Assembly: GCA_030278895.1 (NCBI GenBank)
Contig: JARXKK010000014.1
Span: forward strand, 1 to 40,755
Direction: 5' to 3'
Source: Acidobacteriota bacterium
GTDB lineage: Bacteria > Acidobacteriota > Thermoanaerobaculia > UBA5066
DNA length: 40,755 nt
Of the stretch, positions 15,681-24,012 are shown one piece after another. Below the pieces are notes generated by a model that saw only the letters and a list, made by a program, of their open reading frames with translations, had not been told where the DNA came from and searched no databases. Numbering within the stretch: position 1 is the stretch's first letter; each line of letters starts with the position of its first letter. Made by a program: the position numbers and the translations under genes.

Positions 15681-16060
15681 GCGCCGTTCCGAAGGAATAC
15701 CGGGACATCCTCCTCACGACTCCACGCCTCCGCCGCGAGCAGCGCACGATCGAGGCGATGCTCCAGATCTGGTGCGAGGCGCACCCCCTCCACGTTCGCG
15801 CGCGCTATGGCGAGCTCTGCCTGGGCTGCGAGGGTCTGTTCGAATACGCGAGCTACCGCCTCTTCAAGTGCCCGTACGGCGAAGAGAAGCCAACCTGCAA
15901 GAAGTGCCCGATCCACTGCTACACGAGGGACAAGCGCGAGCGGATGCACGAGGTCATGCGTTTCGCGGGCCCTCGCATGCTCCTGCGCCACCCCGTCCTC
16001 GCAATCCGGCACCTCCTCGACGAGAAGAGGGAGGCGCCGCCCCTTCAAGAACCCGGATAG
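15677..16060 (+). CDS. YgbA-type protein (nitrous oxide-stimulated promoter family)
   Basis: A 127-residue cysteine-rich protein matching E. coli YgbA, whose gene is under NsrR nitric-oxide control. Visible signatures are the cysteine set CLGCEGLFEYAS, RLFKCPYGEEKPTCKKCPIHCY and the following PRMLLRHP. The spacing of the Cys residues suggests a metal or Fe-S site; this is inference, and the biochemical role is not known to me. It starts at GTG 15677, overlapping the PLP-enzyme stop, so the two proteins are probably made together. This links the family to sulfur amino acid metabolism here. Confidence 0.85.
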   Translation: MSAVPKEYRDILLTTPRLRREQRTIEAMLQIWCEAHPLHVRARYGELCLGCEGLFEYASYRLFKCPYGEEKPTCKKCPIHCYTRDKRERMHEVMRFAGPRMLLRHPVLAIRHLLDEKREAPPLQEPG

Positions 16061-16097
16061 CTGGGCGCCGTAGAGTCCTGTCCGATGAACCCGCTGC

Positions 16098-16103
16098 TAT
16101 CCT
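16098..16103 (+). promoter_or_regulatory. Candidate -10 box of the glycosyltransferase gene (leaderless spacing)
   Basis: TATCCT lies 7 nt before the GTG at 16111. No Shine-Dalgarno is present. Another TANNNT box (TAGAGT, 16071-16076) lies 8 nt before an 11-codon mini-ORF that starts at 16085. Confidence 0.3.
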
Positions 16104-16110
16104 CGCTCGC

Positions 16111-16845
16111 GTGGGAATGAGGTTCTCGGTCGTCATCCCGGCCCGGAACGAAGAGGGGCTCCTGGCAAGGCTGCTCGACACCGTCGAGGCCGCTCGCGGG
16201 GCGTACCGGGGGGGAGCGGAGCTGGTCGAGGTGATCGTCGCGGACAACGTCTCGACCGATCGCACGGCCGAGGTGGCGCGGGCAAGGGGCGCACGGGTCG
16301 TGAGCGTCGAGAAGCGCGTGATCGGCGCCGTCCGCAACGGGGGAGCGCGTGAGGCTCGCGGTGAGGTCCTCGTCTTCGTGGACGCGGACATTCGCATGAA
16401 CTCCGGGACGTTCGACGCGATCGACGCCGCGTTCGCCACGGGCCGCGTCGTCGGCGGCGCGACGGGAGTCCGCCTGGAACGGATGTCGGCCGGCCTCGCC
16501 GTGACCTACGCCGCGCTCATGCCCATGGTGTGGCTCATGCGCATGGACACGGGCCCGACGTTTTGCCTGAAAGCCGACTTCGAGGCGATCGGAGGGTACG
16601 ACGAGAGCCTGCTCGTCGCCGAAGACGTGGCGCTCCTTTTCGCGCTGAAGCGCCTCGGCCGGTCCCGAGGCCAGCGCCTGACACGCCTCCGGAGCGCCAA
16701 GGCGGTCGCGTCCGTCCGGAAGTTCGACGCCTACGGCGACTGGCACTACTTCCGCCTGGCGCCGGCGGTGGCACTCGAGGTGCTGCGCCGCGGCCAGAAG
16801 GGGTCCCGCTTCCTCGACCGCTACTGGTACGGCGACGTGCGCTGA
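16111..16845 (+). CDS. Family 2 glycosyltransferase
   Basis: A 244-residue GT-A type transferase, probably cytosolic-facing, using a nucleotide-sugar donor. Blocks seen are FSVVIPARNEEGLL (about 5-18), NVSTDRTAEVARARG, VFVDADIRM (DxD-like, metal binding) and GGYDESLLVAEDVAL (the acidic acceptor motif). One hydrophobic stretch around 130-145 is not clearly a membrane segment. Start is GTG at 16111, with an alternative ATG at 16117 that overlaps the stop of an upstream mini-ORF. It is followed by an 87-bp convergent gap in which I saw no strong terminator. Sugar and acceptor are unknown. Confidence 0.85.
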   Translation: MGMRFSVVIPARNEEGLLARLLDTVEAARGAYRGGAELVEVIVADNVSTDRTAEVARARGARVVSVEKRVIGAVRNGGAREARGEVLVFVDADIRMNSGTFDAIDAAFATGRVVGGATGVRLERMSAGLAVTYAALMPMVWLMRMDTGPTFCLKADFEAIGGYDESLLVAEDVALLFALKRLGRSRGQRLTRLRSAKAVASVRKFDAYGDWHYFRLAPAVALEVLRRGQKGSRFLDRYWYGDVR

Positions 16846-16932
16846 GCGCGGGCATTCTCCTGCGCGGGGGAAGTCTGCCCGCCGAAGAGCACGCGAACGT
16901 CCCCGTCCGGCTCGCTCGATGCGCCTGCCGCG

Positions 16933-18096
16933 TCAGGCCGCGCGCAGGCCGTCCACGATCGGCCGCCGCGCGGCTCTGATTGCCGGGACGATTGCCGCGA
17001 AGAAGCCCACGGCGAGAGCGACGCCTGCCGCGAGGGCGACGACCTCGGGAAAGATCCTCATCCCGGCCGCGAAAGGCGACATCCGCGTCTCCATGAGCGC
17101 GCCCTTGAGACGGGAAAACGCCGCGAGAAACAGGAGGAAGCCGAGGCCGCCCCCGACGCACGCGAGCGCGAGGCTTTCGCCCACGATGAGGCCGACGATT
17201 CGACCGCGCGAGAAGCCGAGTGTCCGGAGGACCGCGACCTCGACGACGCGCTCGCGCACGGCGAGGGCCATCGTGTTCGCCGCGACGAGGATGACGACTC
17301 CGATGATGATCGCGCCCATCGAGGTCAGGAGGAGCTGGACGTTCCCGAGGAGAGAGACGAAGCCCATCGTGAAGACGTTCTCGCTCTCCGTTTTCGTCGG
17401 GGCGGGCGCGTTCTCGAAGAAGTCGTCAATCTTGCGCGGAAGAAGTTCGGCGCACGCGGCGTCCGCACAGCGCGACCAAACGGTCGAGACGCTTCCGCGA
17501 AATGGCGGGTACGCCTCCTCGAGGTACGCCCGGTGGAAGAAGATGCTCGCCGAGTTCTCGTACGGAAGGCTGTAGACGGCCTGGACCGTGAACGTGAGGT
17601 CCACGGGGTAGAGAGTTCCCGTAATCGTGACGCGGTCGCCGATCTTCCAGCCGTACTTCTTCACGAGTGCGGTGCCGACGAGACCGCCCGCCCGGTCCCT
17701 CTTCCAGTCTTCTGCCGACCCCTTCACGATCGTCGCGTCGTCGAAAACGTCCAGGAAGCTCGCGGGGTCGACCGCGAACCGCGGGAAGACGTTCCCGGCG
17801 CTCGCGTCGCGGTAGAGACCGCCAAAGCGGTCGATCGGCGTGATCGCGCGGACGCCCTCGAGCGCGGCGAGTTTCGCGAGGATCGCGAAAGGGAGGGGGG
17901 TCGTGAGCCCAACCTTGTGCCGCGTCACGAGCCGATAGAGGCCGCGCTCCTTCGCCGGATCGGGGAGGTTCAGCGTCCTCAGGAAGGTCGCCATGAACGC
18001 GACGAGGAAGACGGGAAGCAGGACCGAGCCGATCGTCAAGAGCGTCCGCGTCTTCTTGCGGAAGAGGTTCTTGAGGACGAGAGGCAGGAAGCGCAT
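16933..18096 (-). CDS. ABC transporter permease, FtsX/MacB-like
   Basis: A 387-residue protein with the FtsX-like layout. One membrane segment lies near the N-terminus (about 18-38). A periplasmic domain of about 200 residues follows, including a Cys pair in SRCADAACAE. Three C-terminal membrane segments come after it, separated by AVRERVVEVAVLRTLGFSRGRI, the family motif that contacts the ATPase. Start is ATG at 18096 (MRFLPLVLKNLFRKK); the in-frame extension to 18138 is rejected because it overlaps the dnaE start. No ATP-binding subunit or membrane-fusion partner is adjacent, so it must pair with one encoded elsewhere. Substrate is unknown. Confidence 0.85.
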   Translation of the reverse strand: MRFLPLVLKNLFRKKTRTLLTIGSVLLPVFLVAFMATFLRTLNLPDPAKERGLYRLVTRHKVGLTTPLPFAILAKLAALEGVRAITPIDRFGGLYRDASAGNVFPRFAVDPASFLDVFDDATIVKGSAEDWKRDRAGGLVGTALVKKYGWKIGDRVTITGTLYPVDLTFTVQAVYSLPYENSASIFFHRAYLEEAYPPFRGSVSTVWSRCADAACAELLPRKIDDFFENAPAPTKTESENVFTMGFVSLLGNVQLLLTSMGAIIIGVVILVAANTMALAVRERVVEVAVLRTLGFSRGRIVGLIVGESLALACVGGGLGFLLFLAAFSRLKGALMETRMSPFAAGMRIFPEVVALAAGVALAVGFFAAIVPAIRAARRPIVDGLRAA

Positions 18097-18107
18097 CGGC
18101 GACCCGG

Positions 18108-18126
18108 AATTATGAGGCACTACAAT
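18108..18126. promoter_or_regulatory. Divergent promoter region between the permease gene and dnaE
   Basis: Forty bp separate the two starts. On the plus strand TACAAT (18121-18126) lies 10 nt before the dnaE ATG. On the minus strand CATAAT lies about 12 nt before the permease ATG. Neither start has a Shine-Dalgarno. Confidence 0.35.
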
Positions 18127-18136
18127 CGGCCCCGGC

Positions 18137-21100
18137 ATGTCCGGCGACTTCGTTCACCTCCACCTTCACACCCAGTACTCCCTCCTCGACGGCGCAAGCC
18201 GGCTCAAGGACCTGATCAGGCAGGTCAAGTCGTCGGGCATGGACGCGGTCGCGGTGACGGATCACGGAAACATGTTCGGAGCGTACGAGCTCCAGACGTC
18301 CGCGCTCGAGGCGGGAATCAAGCCCATCCTCGGAGTCGAGGCTTACATCGCGCCCCGCTCGCGCTTCGACCGGGAAAACGTGAAGACGCTCGACGGTGAA
18401 GGGAGCAACTATCACCTGACGCTCCTCGTCGAGACCCCCGACGGCTACCGGAATCTCACGCGGCTCGTCTCGGAGGCGTTTCTCTCCGGCTTCTACTACA
18501 AGCCCCGGATGGACTGGGAGCTCCTCGAGAAATACCACGAAGGAATCATCGCGCTGTCCGGCTGCCTGAACTCCGAGGTCTCGAAGCGCCTCCGGATGGG
18601 CGACTACGAAGGGGCGAAGAAGACGGCCCTGAAGTATCGCGACCTCTTCGGCAAGGACCGCTACTTCATCGAGATCATGGACCACGGTCTTCCCGAGCAG
18701 AAGCAGATCCTGCCGGACCTCCTGCGCCTTTCCTCGGAAACCGGCATTCCGCCGGTGGCGACGAACGATTCGCACTACCTGACGCGCGACGACGCCGCGG
18801 CGCAGGACGTTCTCCTCTGCATCGGGATGGGGAAGACGCTCAACGATCAGAAGCGCATGAAGTTCTACAACTCGGAGTTCTACGTCAAGAACGCCGAAGA
18901 AATGAGCGACGTGTTCCGCCCGTACACGCTCGAGGCGGTGAAGAACACGGCCGCGATCGCCGAACGCGTGACGCCGAGCGTCATCGTGGACACGGGTCTC
19001 AAGATTCCCGCGTTTCCGGTTCCGGGCGGCGAGCAGGCCCCCGAGGCGTATCTCGAAGACCTCGCGAAGGAGGGCCTCGAGCGCCGCCTCGAGCCGCAGC
19101 GAGCGGCCTTCGAGAACGGCACGGCGAAAAAGCCGAGGGCGACGTACGACGAACGCCTGACGTGGGAGCTGTCCGTCATCCGGAAGATGGGCCTCTCGAG
19201 CTATTTCCTCATCGTGTGGGACTTCATCAAGTACGCCAAGGACCAGAAGATCCCCGTAGGGCCGGGGCGGGGGAGCGCGGCCGGCTCGCTCGTCGCATAC
19301 GCGCTCGCGATCACGGACGTCGACCCGCTGAAGTACGACCTGCTCTTCGAGCGCTTTCTGAACCCGGATCGCGTCTCGATGCCCGACATCGACGTCGACC
19401 TGTGCGAGCGCCGGCGCGGCGAGGTCATCGAGTACGTGCGCACGAAATACGGGCGCGAGAACGTCGGCCAGATCATCACGTTCAACTCCATGAAGGCGAG
19501 GGCCGTCATCCGCGACGTGGGCCGCGTCCTCGACGTGCCGCTGGCCGAGATCAACCGCCTCTGCTCGCTCATCCCCGCGAATCCCGGAAAGCCCACGATG
19601 CTCGCCGAGGCGCGGCGGGACGTGAAAGAGCTCGCGGACGCGCTCCGGGACAACGAGACCTACCGGCGTCTCTTCGACCTGGGTGAGCGCCTCGAGGGCG
19701 TCTCACGACACGCCGGTGTCCACGCGGCCGGCGTCCTCATCGCCCCGAGGCCGCTCGTCGAATATCTCCCTCTCTATCGGAACAGCAACGACGAGATCAC
19801 GACGCAGTTCGAGATGAAGTCGGTGGACCGGATGGGCCTGCTGAAAATGGACTTCCTCGGGCTCATCACGCTGACGATCCTCGACGACGCGCTGCGTTTC
19901 GCGGAGAAGAAGGACGGAAAGCGCCCCGACGTGGACGCGATTCCGCTCGACGACCCCGAGGTCTACAGGCTCTTCGCGGACGGGCGGACGGACGGGGTCT
20001 TCCAGTTCGAGTCGTCCGGGATGCGCGATCTCCTCCGCCGCGTGAAGCCCGAGGTGTTCGACGATCTCGCGGCGCTCAACGCGCTCTATCGACCGGGCGC
20101 GCTGGACGCCGGGACCGTCGAGGTCTACATCCAGCGCCGCCGGGGAACGAAGTTCGAGTACCTGCTGCCTCAGCTCGAGCCGATCCTCCGGGAGACGCAC
20201 GGCGTCCTCGTCTATCAGGAGCAGGTCATGCTCGCGGCGCGGGTCGTGGCCGGCTACACGCCGGGCGAAGCGGACAAGCTCCGGAAGGCGATCGGCAAGA
20301 AGGACGAGGCGCTTCTCAAGGCCGAGGGCGACAAGTTCATCAAGAAGTCGGTCGCGAACGGAACCTCGAAGAGGAAGGCCGAGGAGCTTTGGGCCCTCAT
20401 CCTGCCGTTCGGCCGGTACGGCTTCAACAAGTCGCACTCGGTCGTCTACGCGCTCCTCGCGTATCGCACCGCCTGGATGAAGGTGCATTACCCGGTGGAG
20501 TTCCTCGCGGCCACGCTCACGGCGAGCTCGGGGAGCTCGGACGACGTCGTGAAGTACGTAAACACGTGCCGGGAAATGAAGATCCCCGTGCTGCCGCCCG
20601 ACGTGAACGCCTCGGATCTCTCGTTCGCGCCGGACGGGCCGGCCATCCGCTTCGGGCTCGGGGCCGTGAAGGGGGTCGGCGAAGGCGCCGTCGCCTCGGT
20701 TCTCGCGGCGCGCGCCGGCGACGGGCCCTTCAAGTCCCTCACGGACTTCTGCTCGCGCGTCGATCTCCGTCTGAACAACAAGAGGGTCATCGAGGCCCTC
20801 ATCAAGTCCGGCTGCTTCGATTCTCTGGGAAAGAGTCGTGCGGCATTTCTTGGCGGACTCGATCACGCCGTCGACGTCGCGGCGGCGGCGCGCGAGGCCG
20901 CGGCGTCGAACCAGAGCCTGCTCTTCGACGTCCCGGAAGAGACGCAATTCAACGACGATTTCCCCGACGGGCCGGAGTGGAGCGTCGACGAGAAGATCCG
21001 CTACGAGAAGGAGACGCTCGGCTTCTACATCACGGGCCACCCCCTGGCGCGCTTCGAAGACGAGATTCGGATGTTCGGCGACGTGACGTGCGAGACGCTG

Positions 21101-21682
21101 CGCGATCGTCTCGACGCGCAAGTGAAGCTCGTGGGCCTCGTCGGCGCGATCAAGAAGAATCAGATCAAGAAGGGGCAGAACGAAGGAAAGATGATGGCGA
21201 AGGCCGTCGTCGAGGACCTGACCGGATCCGTGCCCGTCACGGTGTTCGCGAGCCTTCTCGAGCGCGTGGGGTCGTGGCTCGCGCCGGGCAAGGCCGTGCT
21301 CGTGACGGGAACCGTGCGCCTGTCGATGTCGCCGGGCGGGGGCACGCACGACGCGTCCGAAGGCGAAACCGCCGGCATGCCGATCGAGGTCATCGCCCGG
21401 GAGATCCAGCCGCTGGAGGGCATGCGAGAGCTTGCGGCGCGGGAGGTCGTCATCTCACCGTCGAACTTCGACACCTTCGACGAGTCGGGGATGAAGGAGA
21501 TTCTGAGAAGGTATCCGGGCTCGATGCCCGTTTCTCTCGAGATGCGCAGGGCGGGTCAGTTCGCCGCGCTCCAGAAGATCGACCAGCGGCTGTGGGTTCG
21601 GCCCACTCCCGATTTCACGGCGGACCTCGAGAAATTGCTCGGGCCCAAATCCGTCCGATACTCCTACCCGGCGTCTCCATGA
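18137..21682 (+). CDS. dnaE: DNA polymerase III alpha subunit
   Basis: The replicative DNA polymerase (C family), 1181 residues, normal length. The N-terminal PHP domain keeps what look like all nine metal ligands: His9, His11, Asp18, His43, Glu68, the His in NYHLTLL, the Cys in LSGCL, and the Asp/His of NDSHYL. Catalytic carboxylates are in PDIDVD (about 416-421) and MDFLGL (Asp572). GPGRGSAAGS and RYGFNKSHSVVYA are polymerase core blocks. A helix-hairpin-helix and an OB-fold region (about 990-1080, LVGLVGAIKK) follow. An intact PHP site suggests built-in proofreading, as in Thermus PolC-like alpha subunits (inference). It is divergent from the permease gene, and the CCA-type gene follows within 13 bp. 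Confidence 0.97.
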   Translation: MSGDFVHLHLHTQYSLLDGASRLKDLIRQVKSSGMDAVAVTDHGNMFGAYELQTSALEAGIKPILGVEAYIAPRSRFDRENVKTLDGEGSNYHLTLLVETPDGYRNLTRLVSEAFLSGFYYKPRMDWELLEKYHEGIIALSGCLNSEVSKRLRMGDYEGAKKTALKYRDLFGKDRYFIEIMDHGLPEQKQILPDLLRLSSETGIPPVATNDSHYLTRDDAAAQDVLLCIGMGKTLNDQKRMKFYNSEFYVKNAEEMSDVFRPYTLEAVKNTAAIAERVTPSVIVDTGLKIPAFPVPGGEQAPEAYLEDLAKEGLERRLEPQRAAFENGTAKKPRATYDERLTWELSVIRKMGLSSYFLIVWDFIKYAKDQKIPVGPGRGSAAGSLVAYALAITDVDPLKYDLLFERFLNPDRVSMPDIDVDLCERRRGEVIEYVRTKYGRENVGQIITFNSMKARAVIRDVGRVLDVPLAEINRLCSLIPANPGKPTMLAEARRDVKELADALRDNETYRRLFDLGERLEGVSRHAGVHAAGVLIAPRPLVEYLPLYRNSNDEITTQFEMKSVDRMGLLKMDFLGLITLTILDDALRFAEKKDGKRPDVDAIPLDDPEVYRLFADGRTDGVFQFESSGMRDLLRRVKPEVFDDLAALNALYRPGALDAGTVEVYIQRRRGTKFEYLLPQLEPILRETHGVLVYQEQVMLAARVVAGYTPGEADKLRKAIGKKDEALLKAEGDKFIKKSVANGTSKRKAEELWALILPFGRYGFNKSHSVVYALLAYRTAWMKVHYPVEFLAATLTASSGSSDDVVKYVNTCREMKIPVLPPDVNASDLSFAPDGPAIRFGLGAVKGVGEGAVASVLAARAGDGPFKSLTDFCSRVDLRLNNKRVIEALIKSGCFDSLGKSRAAFLGGLDHAVDVAAAAREAAASNQSLLFDVPEETQFNDDFPDGPEWSVDEKIRYEKETLGFYITGHPLARFEDEIRMFGDVTCETLRDRLDAQVKLVGLVGAIKKNQIKKGQNEGKMMAKAVVEDLTGSVPVTVFASLLERVGSWLAPGKAVLVTGTVRLSMSPGGGTHDASEGETAGMPIEVIAREIQPLEGMRELAAREVVISPSNFDTFDESGMKEILRRYPGSMPVSLEMRRAGQFAALQKIDQRLWVRPTPDFTADLEKLLGPKSVRYSYPASP

Positions 21683-21695
21683 AGGAGCGGGGCGC

Positions 21696-22667
21696 GTGAG
21701 TGAAGGCGGCGCGTCCGCTCCCCGGTTCGATGCCGAAGAAGTCGGCGCGCAGCTTGCGCGCGCGGGCGAAGTCGCCGAACGGCGCGAGGTGGGTCTGTGG
21801 CTCGTCGGAGGGGCGCTGCGCGACCTGCTCCTCGGGCGGCCGCTACGCGATGTGGATCTGGCGGTGGAGGCGGGCGCGGCGAACGCCCTGAAGCTCGCGG
21901 CACGGTTCGGAGCAATGCCCGGTTGGGTGCTCGAAAGAACGCACGCCCGATTCGGGACCGCGACGCTCCGGGCGCCGGGCGGCCTCCGCGTGGATCTCGC
22001 GGCGACACGTCGCGAGGAATATCCGGCGCCGGCGAGCCTCCCTGTCGTGACCGGCACGACCACGATCGACGACGACCTCGGCCGCCGGGACTTTACGATC
22101 CACGCGATGGCGCGCCGGGTCGGACGCCGCGGCCTCTCCGGGCGCGTCCTCGATCCCTTCGGGGGAAAGTCCGACCTCGAGAAGAAGAAGATCCGTCTGC
22201 TCCATCCGAAGTCGCTCGTGGACGACCCGACACGTGCGTACCGCGCGGTCCGGTACGCGGTGCGTCTGTCCTTCAGCTGGGACGAAGAATTCGAGAAGGC
22301 TCTGAGGGCGGCGAGGCGTGCCAAGGCATTTCAGGCTCTTTCGGGCGATCGAATGAGGAGGGGGATAGAAGAGATTTTCCTAGAAAGTGAATGGGAGAAT
22401 GCTGCGGCGCTCGCGAACAGCCTCTCGCTTTTTGGCGATGTCTTGCCGGGCTGGTCGGTTCCCCTATTGCCTTCTAAGAAAATATTCAGCGGTGAAGCGG
22501 CCCCGACACTTGTCGACGCGCCCCTCATGCCGGATGCGCGTCCGAAGCAAGATGAAATCTGGCGCTGGCTGCTCGAGCCGCTGCCGCCGCCCGAGCGCGC
22601 CGCCGTCGCGTCACGGCTGAACTTCCCGAAAACCCTGAGGCGTGCTGCGGGCGTGGAGCCTCGATGA
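21696..22667 (+). CDS. tRNA nucleotidyltransferase/poly(A) polymerase family protein
   Basis: A 323-residue class II nucleotidyltransferase. Motif A is LWLVGGALRDLLLG with the catalytic DVD (Asp52, Asp54). RRDFTIHAMA, DPFGGKSDL and DDPTRAYRAVRYAVR are the next family motifs, the last contacting the ATP base. It adds or repairs tRNA 3' CCA, or adds poly(A); the two cannot be separated here. It is about 90 residues shorter than E. coli CCA enzyme and lacks an HD domain. Start is GTG at 21696 with GGAG upstream. The stop overlaps the next ATG. Codons from about 22360 to 22500 (ATA, CTA, AGT, AAA) are less GC-rich than the rest. Confidence 0.85.
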   Translation: MSEGGASAPRFDAEEVGAQLARAGEVAERREVGLWLVGGALRDLLLGRPLRDVDLAVEAGAANALKLAARFGAMPGWVLERTHARFGTATLRAPGGLRVDLAATRREEYPAPASLPVVTGTTTIDDDLGRRDFTIHAMARRVGRRGLSGRVLDPFGGKSDLEKKKIRLLHPKSLVDDPTRAYRAVRYAVRLSFSWDEEFEKALRAARRAKAFQALSGDRMRRGIEEIFLESEWENAAALANSLSLFGDVLPGWSVPLLPSKKIFSGEAAPTLVDAPLMPDARPKQDEIWRWLLEPLPPPERAAVASRLNFPKTLRRAAGVEPR

Positions 22668-23416
22668 TGGGAAGCCTGACTCTTCTCCTGGCCCTTCTTG
22701 CCGCGGCGCCCGTTCCGACGCCCGCCCCGTCGCCGACGCAGTTTCCGACGCTCACGCCGACGCCCGAGAAGCGTGACCCGCGCCTCGTCGCCGCTCTCGA
22801 GTCGCGGCAGGGTCTGGGCATGGACCGCATCGCCCTTTTCGACGACGGCTCGCTCGTGCACGTCCGGGGGTTCCGGAGCGAGCGGATCGTCGATCGCAAG
22901 GCGCTGGCGATCGAGGAGGTGGCGATCGTGCGCGGGGTCTGCCTCGAGGCGCTCACCGTGCGAGCGAAGGACGTGGATGACCCGGCCCGTTCGGTGCTCG
23001 GCGACGCGGGCGGCCGGCGGATCACGCTCGAGATCGCCGTACCCGGAGGGGGAACCCGCGTATACACGTACGACGATTTCGCCTCGCTTCCCATCGCCGT
23101 CGGGAGGGCTCGGGGGGCGCTGGAGGACCTCGGGAGCCGATTCGAGAAGCAGGATCTTGCCGAGACGAAGTGGGACACGGGAGGTCTCAGACCCGGTGCT
23201 CTTCTCCGGCGGCGATCCGACGGAGTCTGGTATCGCGTCGTGCACGACGACGCCCTCGATCACGATTTCGAGCTCGAGGAACTCGCCGCCGGGGGGGCGC
23301 CGGGAAGCTCCAAGATGAGAATGTTCGCGTACCGCGGCGACCTGCCGCGCCTCTTCGAGGATCCCGCCGTGGCCGGGCAACGGCCGCCGGACGCAACGCC
23401 GGCGATGAGGCGCTGA
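22664..23416 (+). CDS. Exported hypothetical protein with a Thr-Pro-rich N-terminus
   Basis: A 250-residue protein that I do not recognise. It has a short signal peptide (about residues 1-15) followed by a TP/SP-rich linker (about 16-35), then a mostly beta domain with FDDGSLVHVRGFRSERIV and YTYDDFASLPIAVGRARG. There are no cysteines after the signal except one near the middle, and no obvious catalytic motif. It overlaps the previous stop by ATGA at 22664-22667 and is followed directly by rsmD, so it is co-transcribed. A run of seven G occurs near 23292. Probably lineage-specific. Confidence 0.7.
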   Translation: MMGSLTLLLALLAAAPVPTPAPSPTQFPTLTPTPEKRDPRLVAALESRQGLGMDRIALFDDGSLVHVRGFRSERIVDRKALAIEEVAIVRGVCLEALTVRAKDVDDPARSVLGDAGGRRITLEIAVPGGGTRVYTYDDFASLPIAVGRARGALEDLGSRFEKQDLAETKWDTGGLRPGALLRRRSDGVWYRVVHDDALDHDFELEELAAGGAPGSSKMRMFAYRGDLPRLFEDPAVAGQRPPDATPAMRR

Positions 23417-23418
23417 GC

Positions 23419-23961
23419 GTGGTCCGCCTGACGGGCGGCGCGTGGCGCGGACGGAAACTCGATGTCCCCGAAGGCATCCGCCCGACGACCGAGCTCGCGC
23501 GCAAGGCCGTGTTCGACATTCTCGGCGACGCGATCCGGGGCGCGCGAGTCCTCGACGCATGCGCGGGGTCGGGCGCGTACGGCCTCGAAGCGCTTTCGCG
23601 AGGAGCGGCGCACGCGACGTTCGTCGAATCGGATCGGAAGGTCGCGAAAATCTTGAGGGGGAATGTGGAACGCGTCGGTGCGGGGGAGCGCTCATCCGTC
23701 GAAGAGATGTCCGTGGCCCGTTTTTCTTCGAAAGGTGAAGAGGCGGGACCGCCGGCGCGCCGGTTGTTTGACGTGATCTTTCACGATCCCCCTTTCAAAG
23801 AAAATTCCGAATCCGATCTTCAGGCTCTGCTCGGTCTCGTCGCACCTCTCGGTTGGCTGTTTCACGAGCGGGGAGACGACGAGGTTTTCGCACCCGGCGG
23901 CCTCGAGCCCGCCGATCGCCGCCGTTACGGCACGACGCGCTTCCTGGTTTTTCGACCCTGA
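23419..23961 (+). CDS. rsmD: 16S rRNA (guanine(966)-N(2))-methyltransferase
   Basis: Methylates G966 of 16S rRNA with SAM during 30S assembly. The 180-residue protein has LTGGAWRGRKL, GIRPTTELARKAVFDIL, the SAM-binding DACAGSGAYGLEALSRGA (about 46-63) and a catalytic DPPF (123-126), where DPPY is the usual form. Start is GTG at 23419, two bases after the preceding stop, with no Shine-Dalgarno, so translation is probably coupled. The length fits the family. The stretch 23640-23830 is locally less GC-rich. The stop is 51 bp before metK. Confidence 0.88.
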   Translation: MVRLTGGAWRGRKLDVPEGIRPTTELARKAVFDILGDAIRGARVLDACAGSGAYGLEALSRGAAHATFVESDRKVAKILRGNVERVGAGERSSVEEMSVARFSSKGEEAGPPARRLFDVIFHDPPFKENSESDLQALLGLVAPLGWLFHERGDDEVFAPGGLEPADRRRYGTTRFLVFRP

Positions 23962-23969
23962 CGCCCTGC

Positions 23970-23975
23970 TAGACT
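23970..23975 (+). promoter_or_regulatory. Candidate -10 box upstream of metK
   Basis: TAGACT lies 37 nt before the metK ATG. A GGAG at about 24000 serves as ribosome binding site. A 5-bp hairpin (GCCGC-TTC-GCGGC) sits between them. The leader is far too short for a SAM riboswitch. Confidence 0.3.
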
Positions 23976-24012
23976 CACGCCTCGCCGCTTCGCGGCTTTG
24001 GAGCGTAGAAAC

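Noticed and set aside
19703-21349. A 548-codon open frame antisense to dnaE
   Set aside because: It lies wholly inside dnaE, with low-complexity charged composition and no ribosome binding site or family match.
23962-24012. SAM riboswitch before metK
   Set aside because: Only 51 bp separate rsmD and metK; a 5-bp hairpin is all that is present, far too little for any SAM riboswitch fold.
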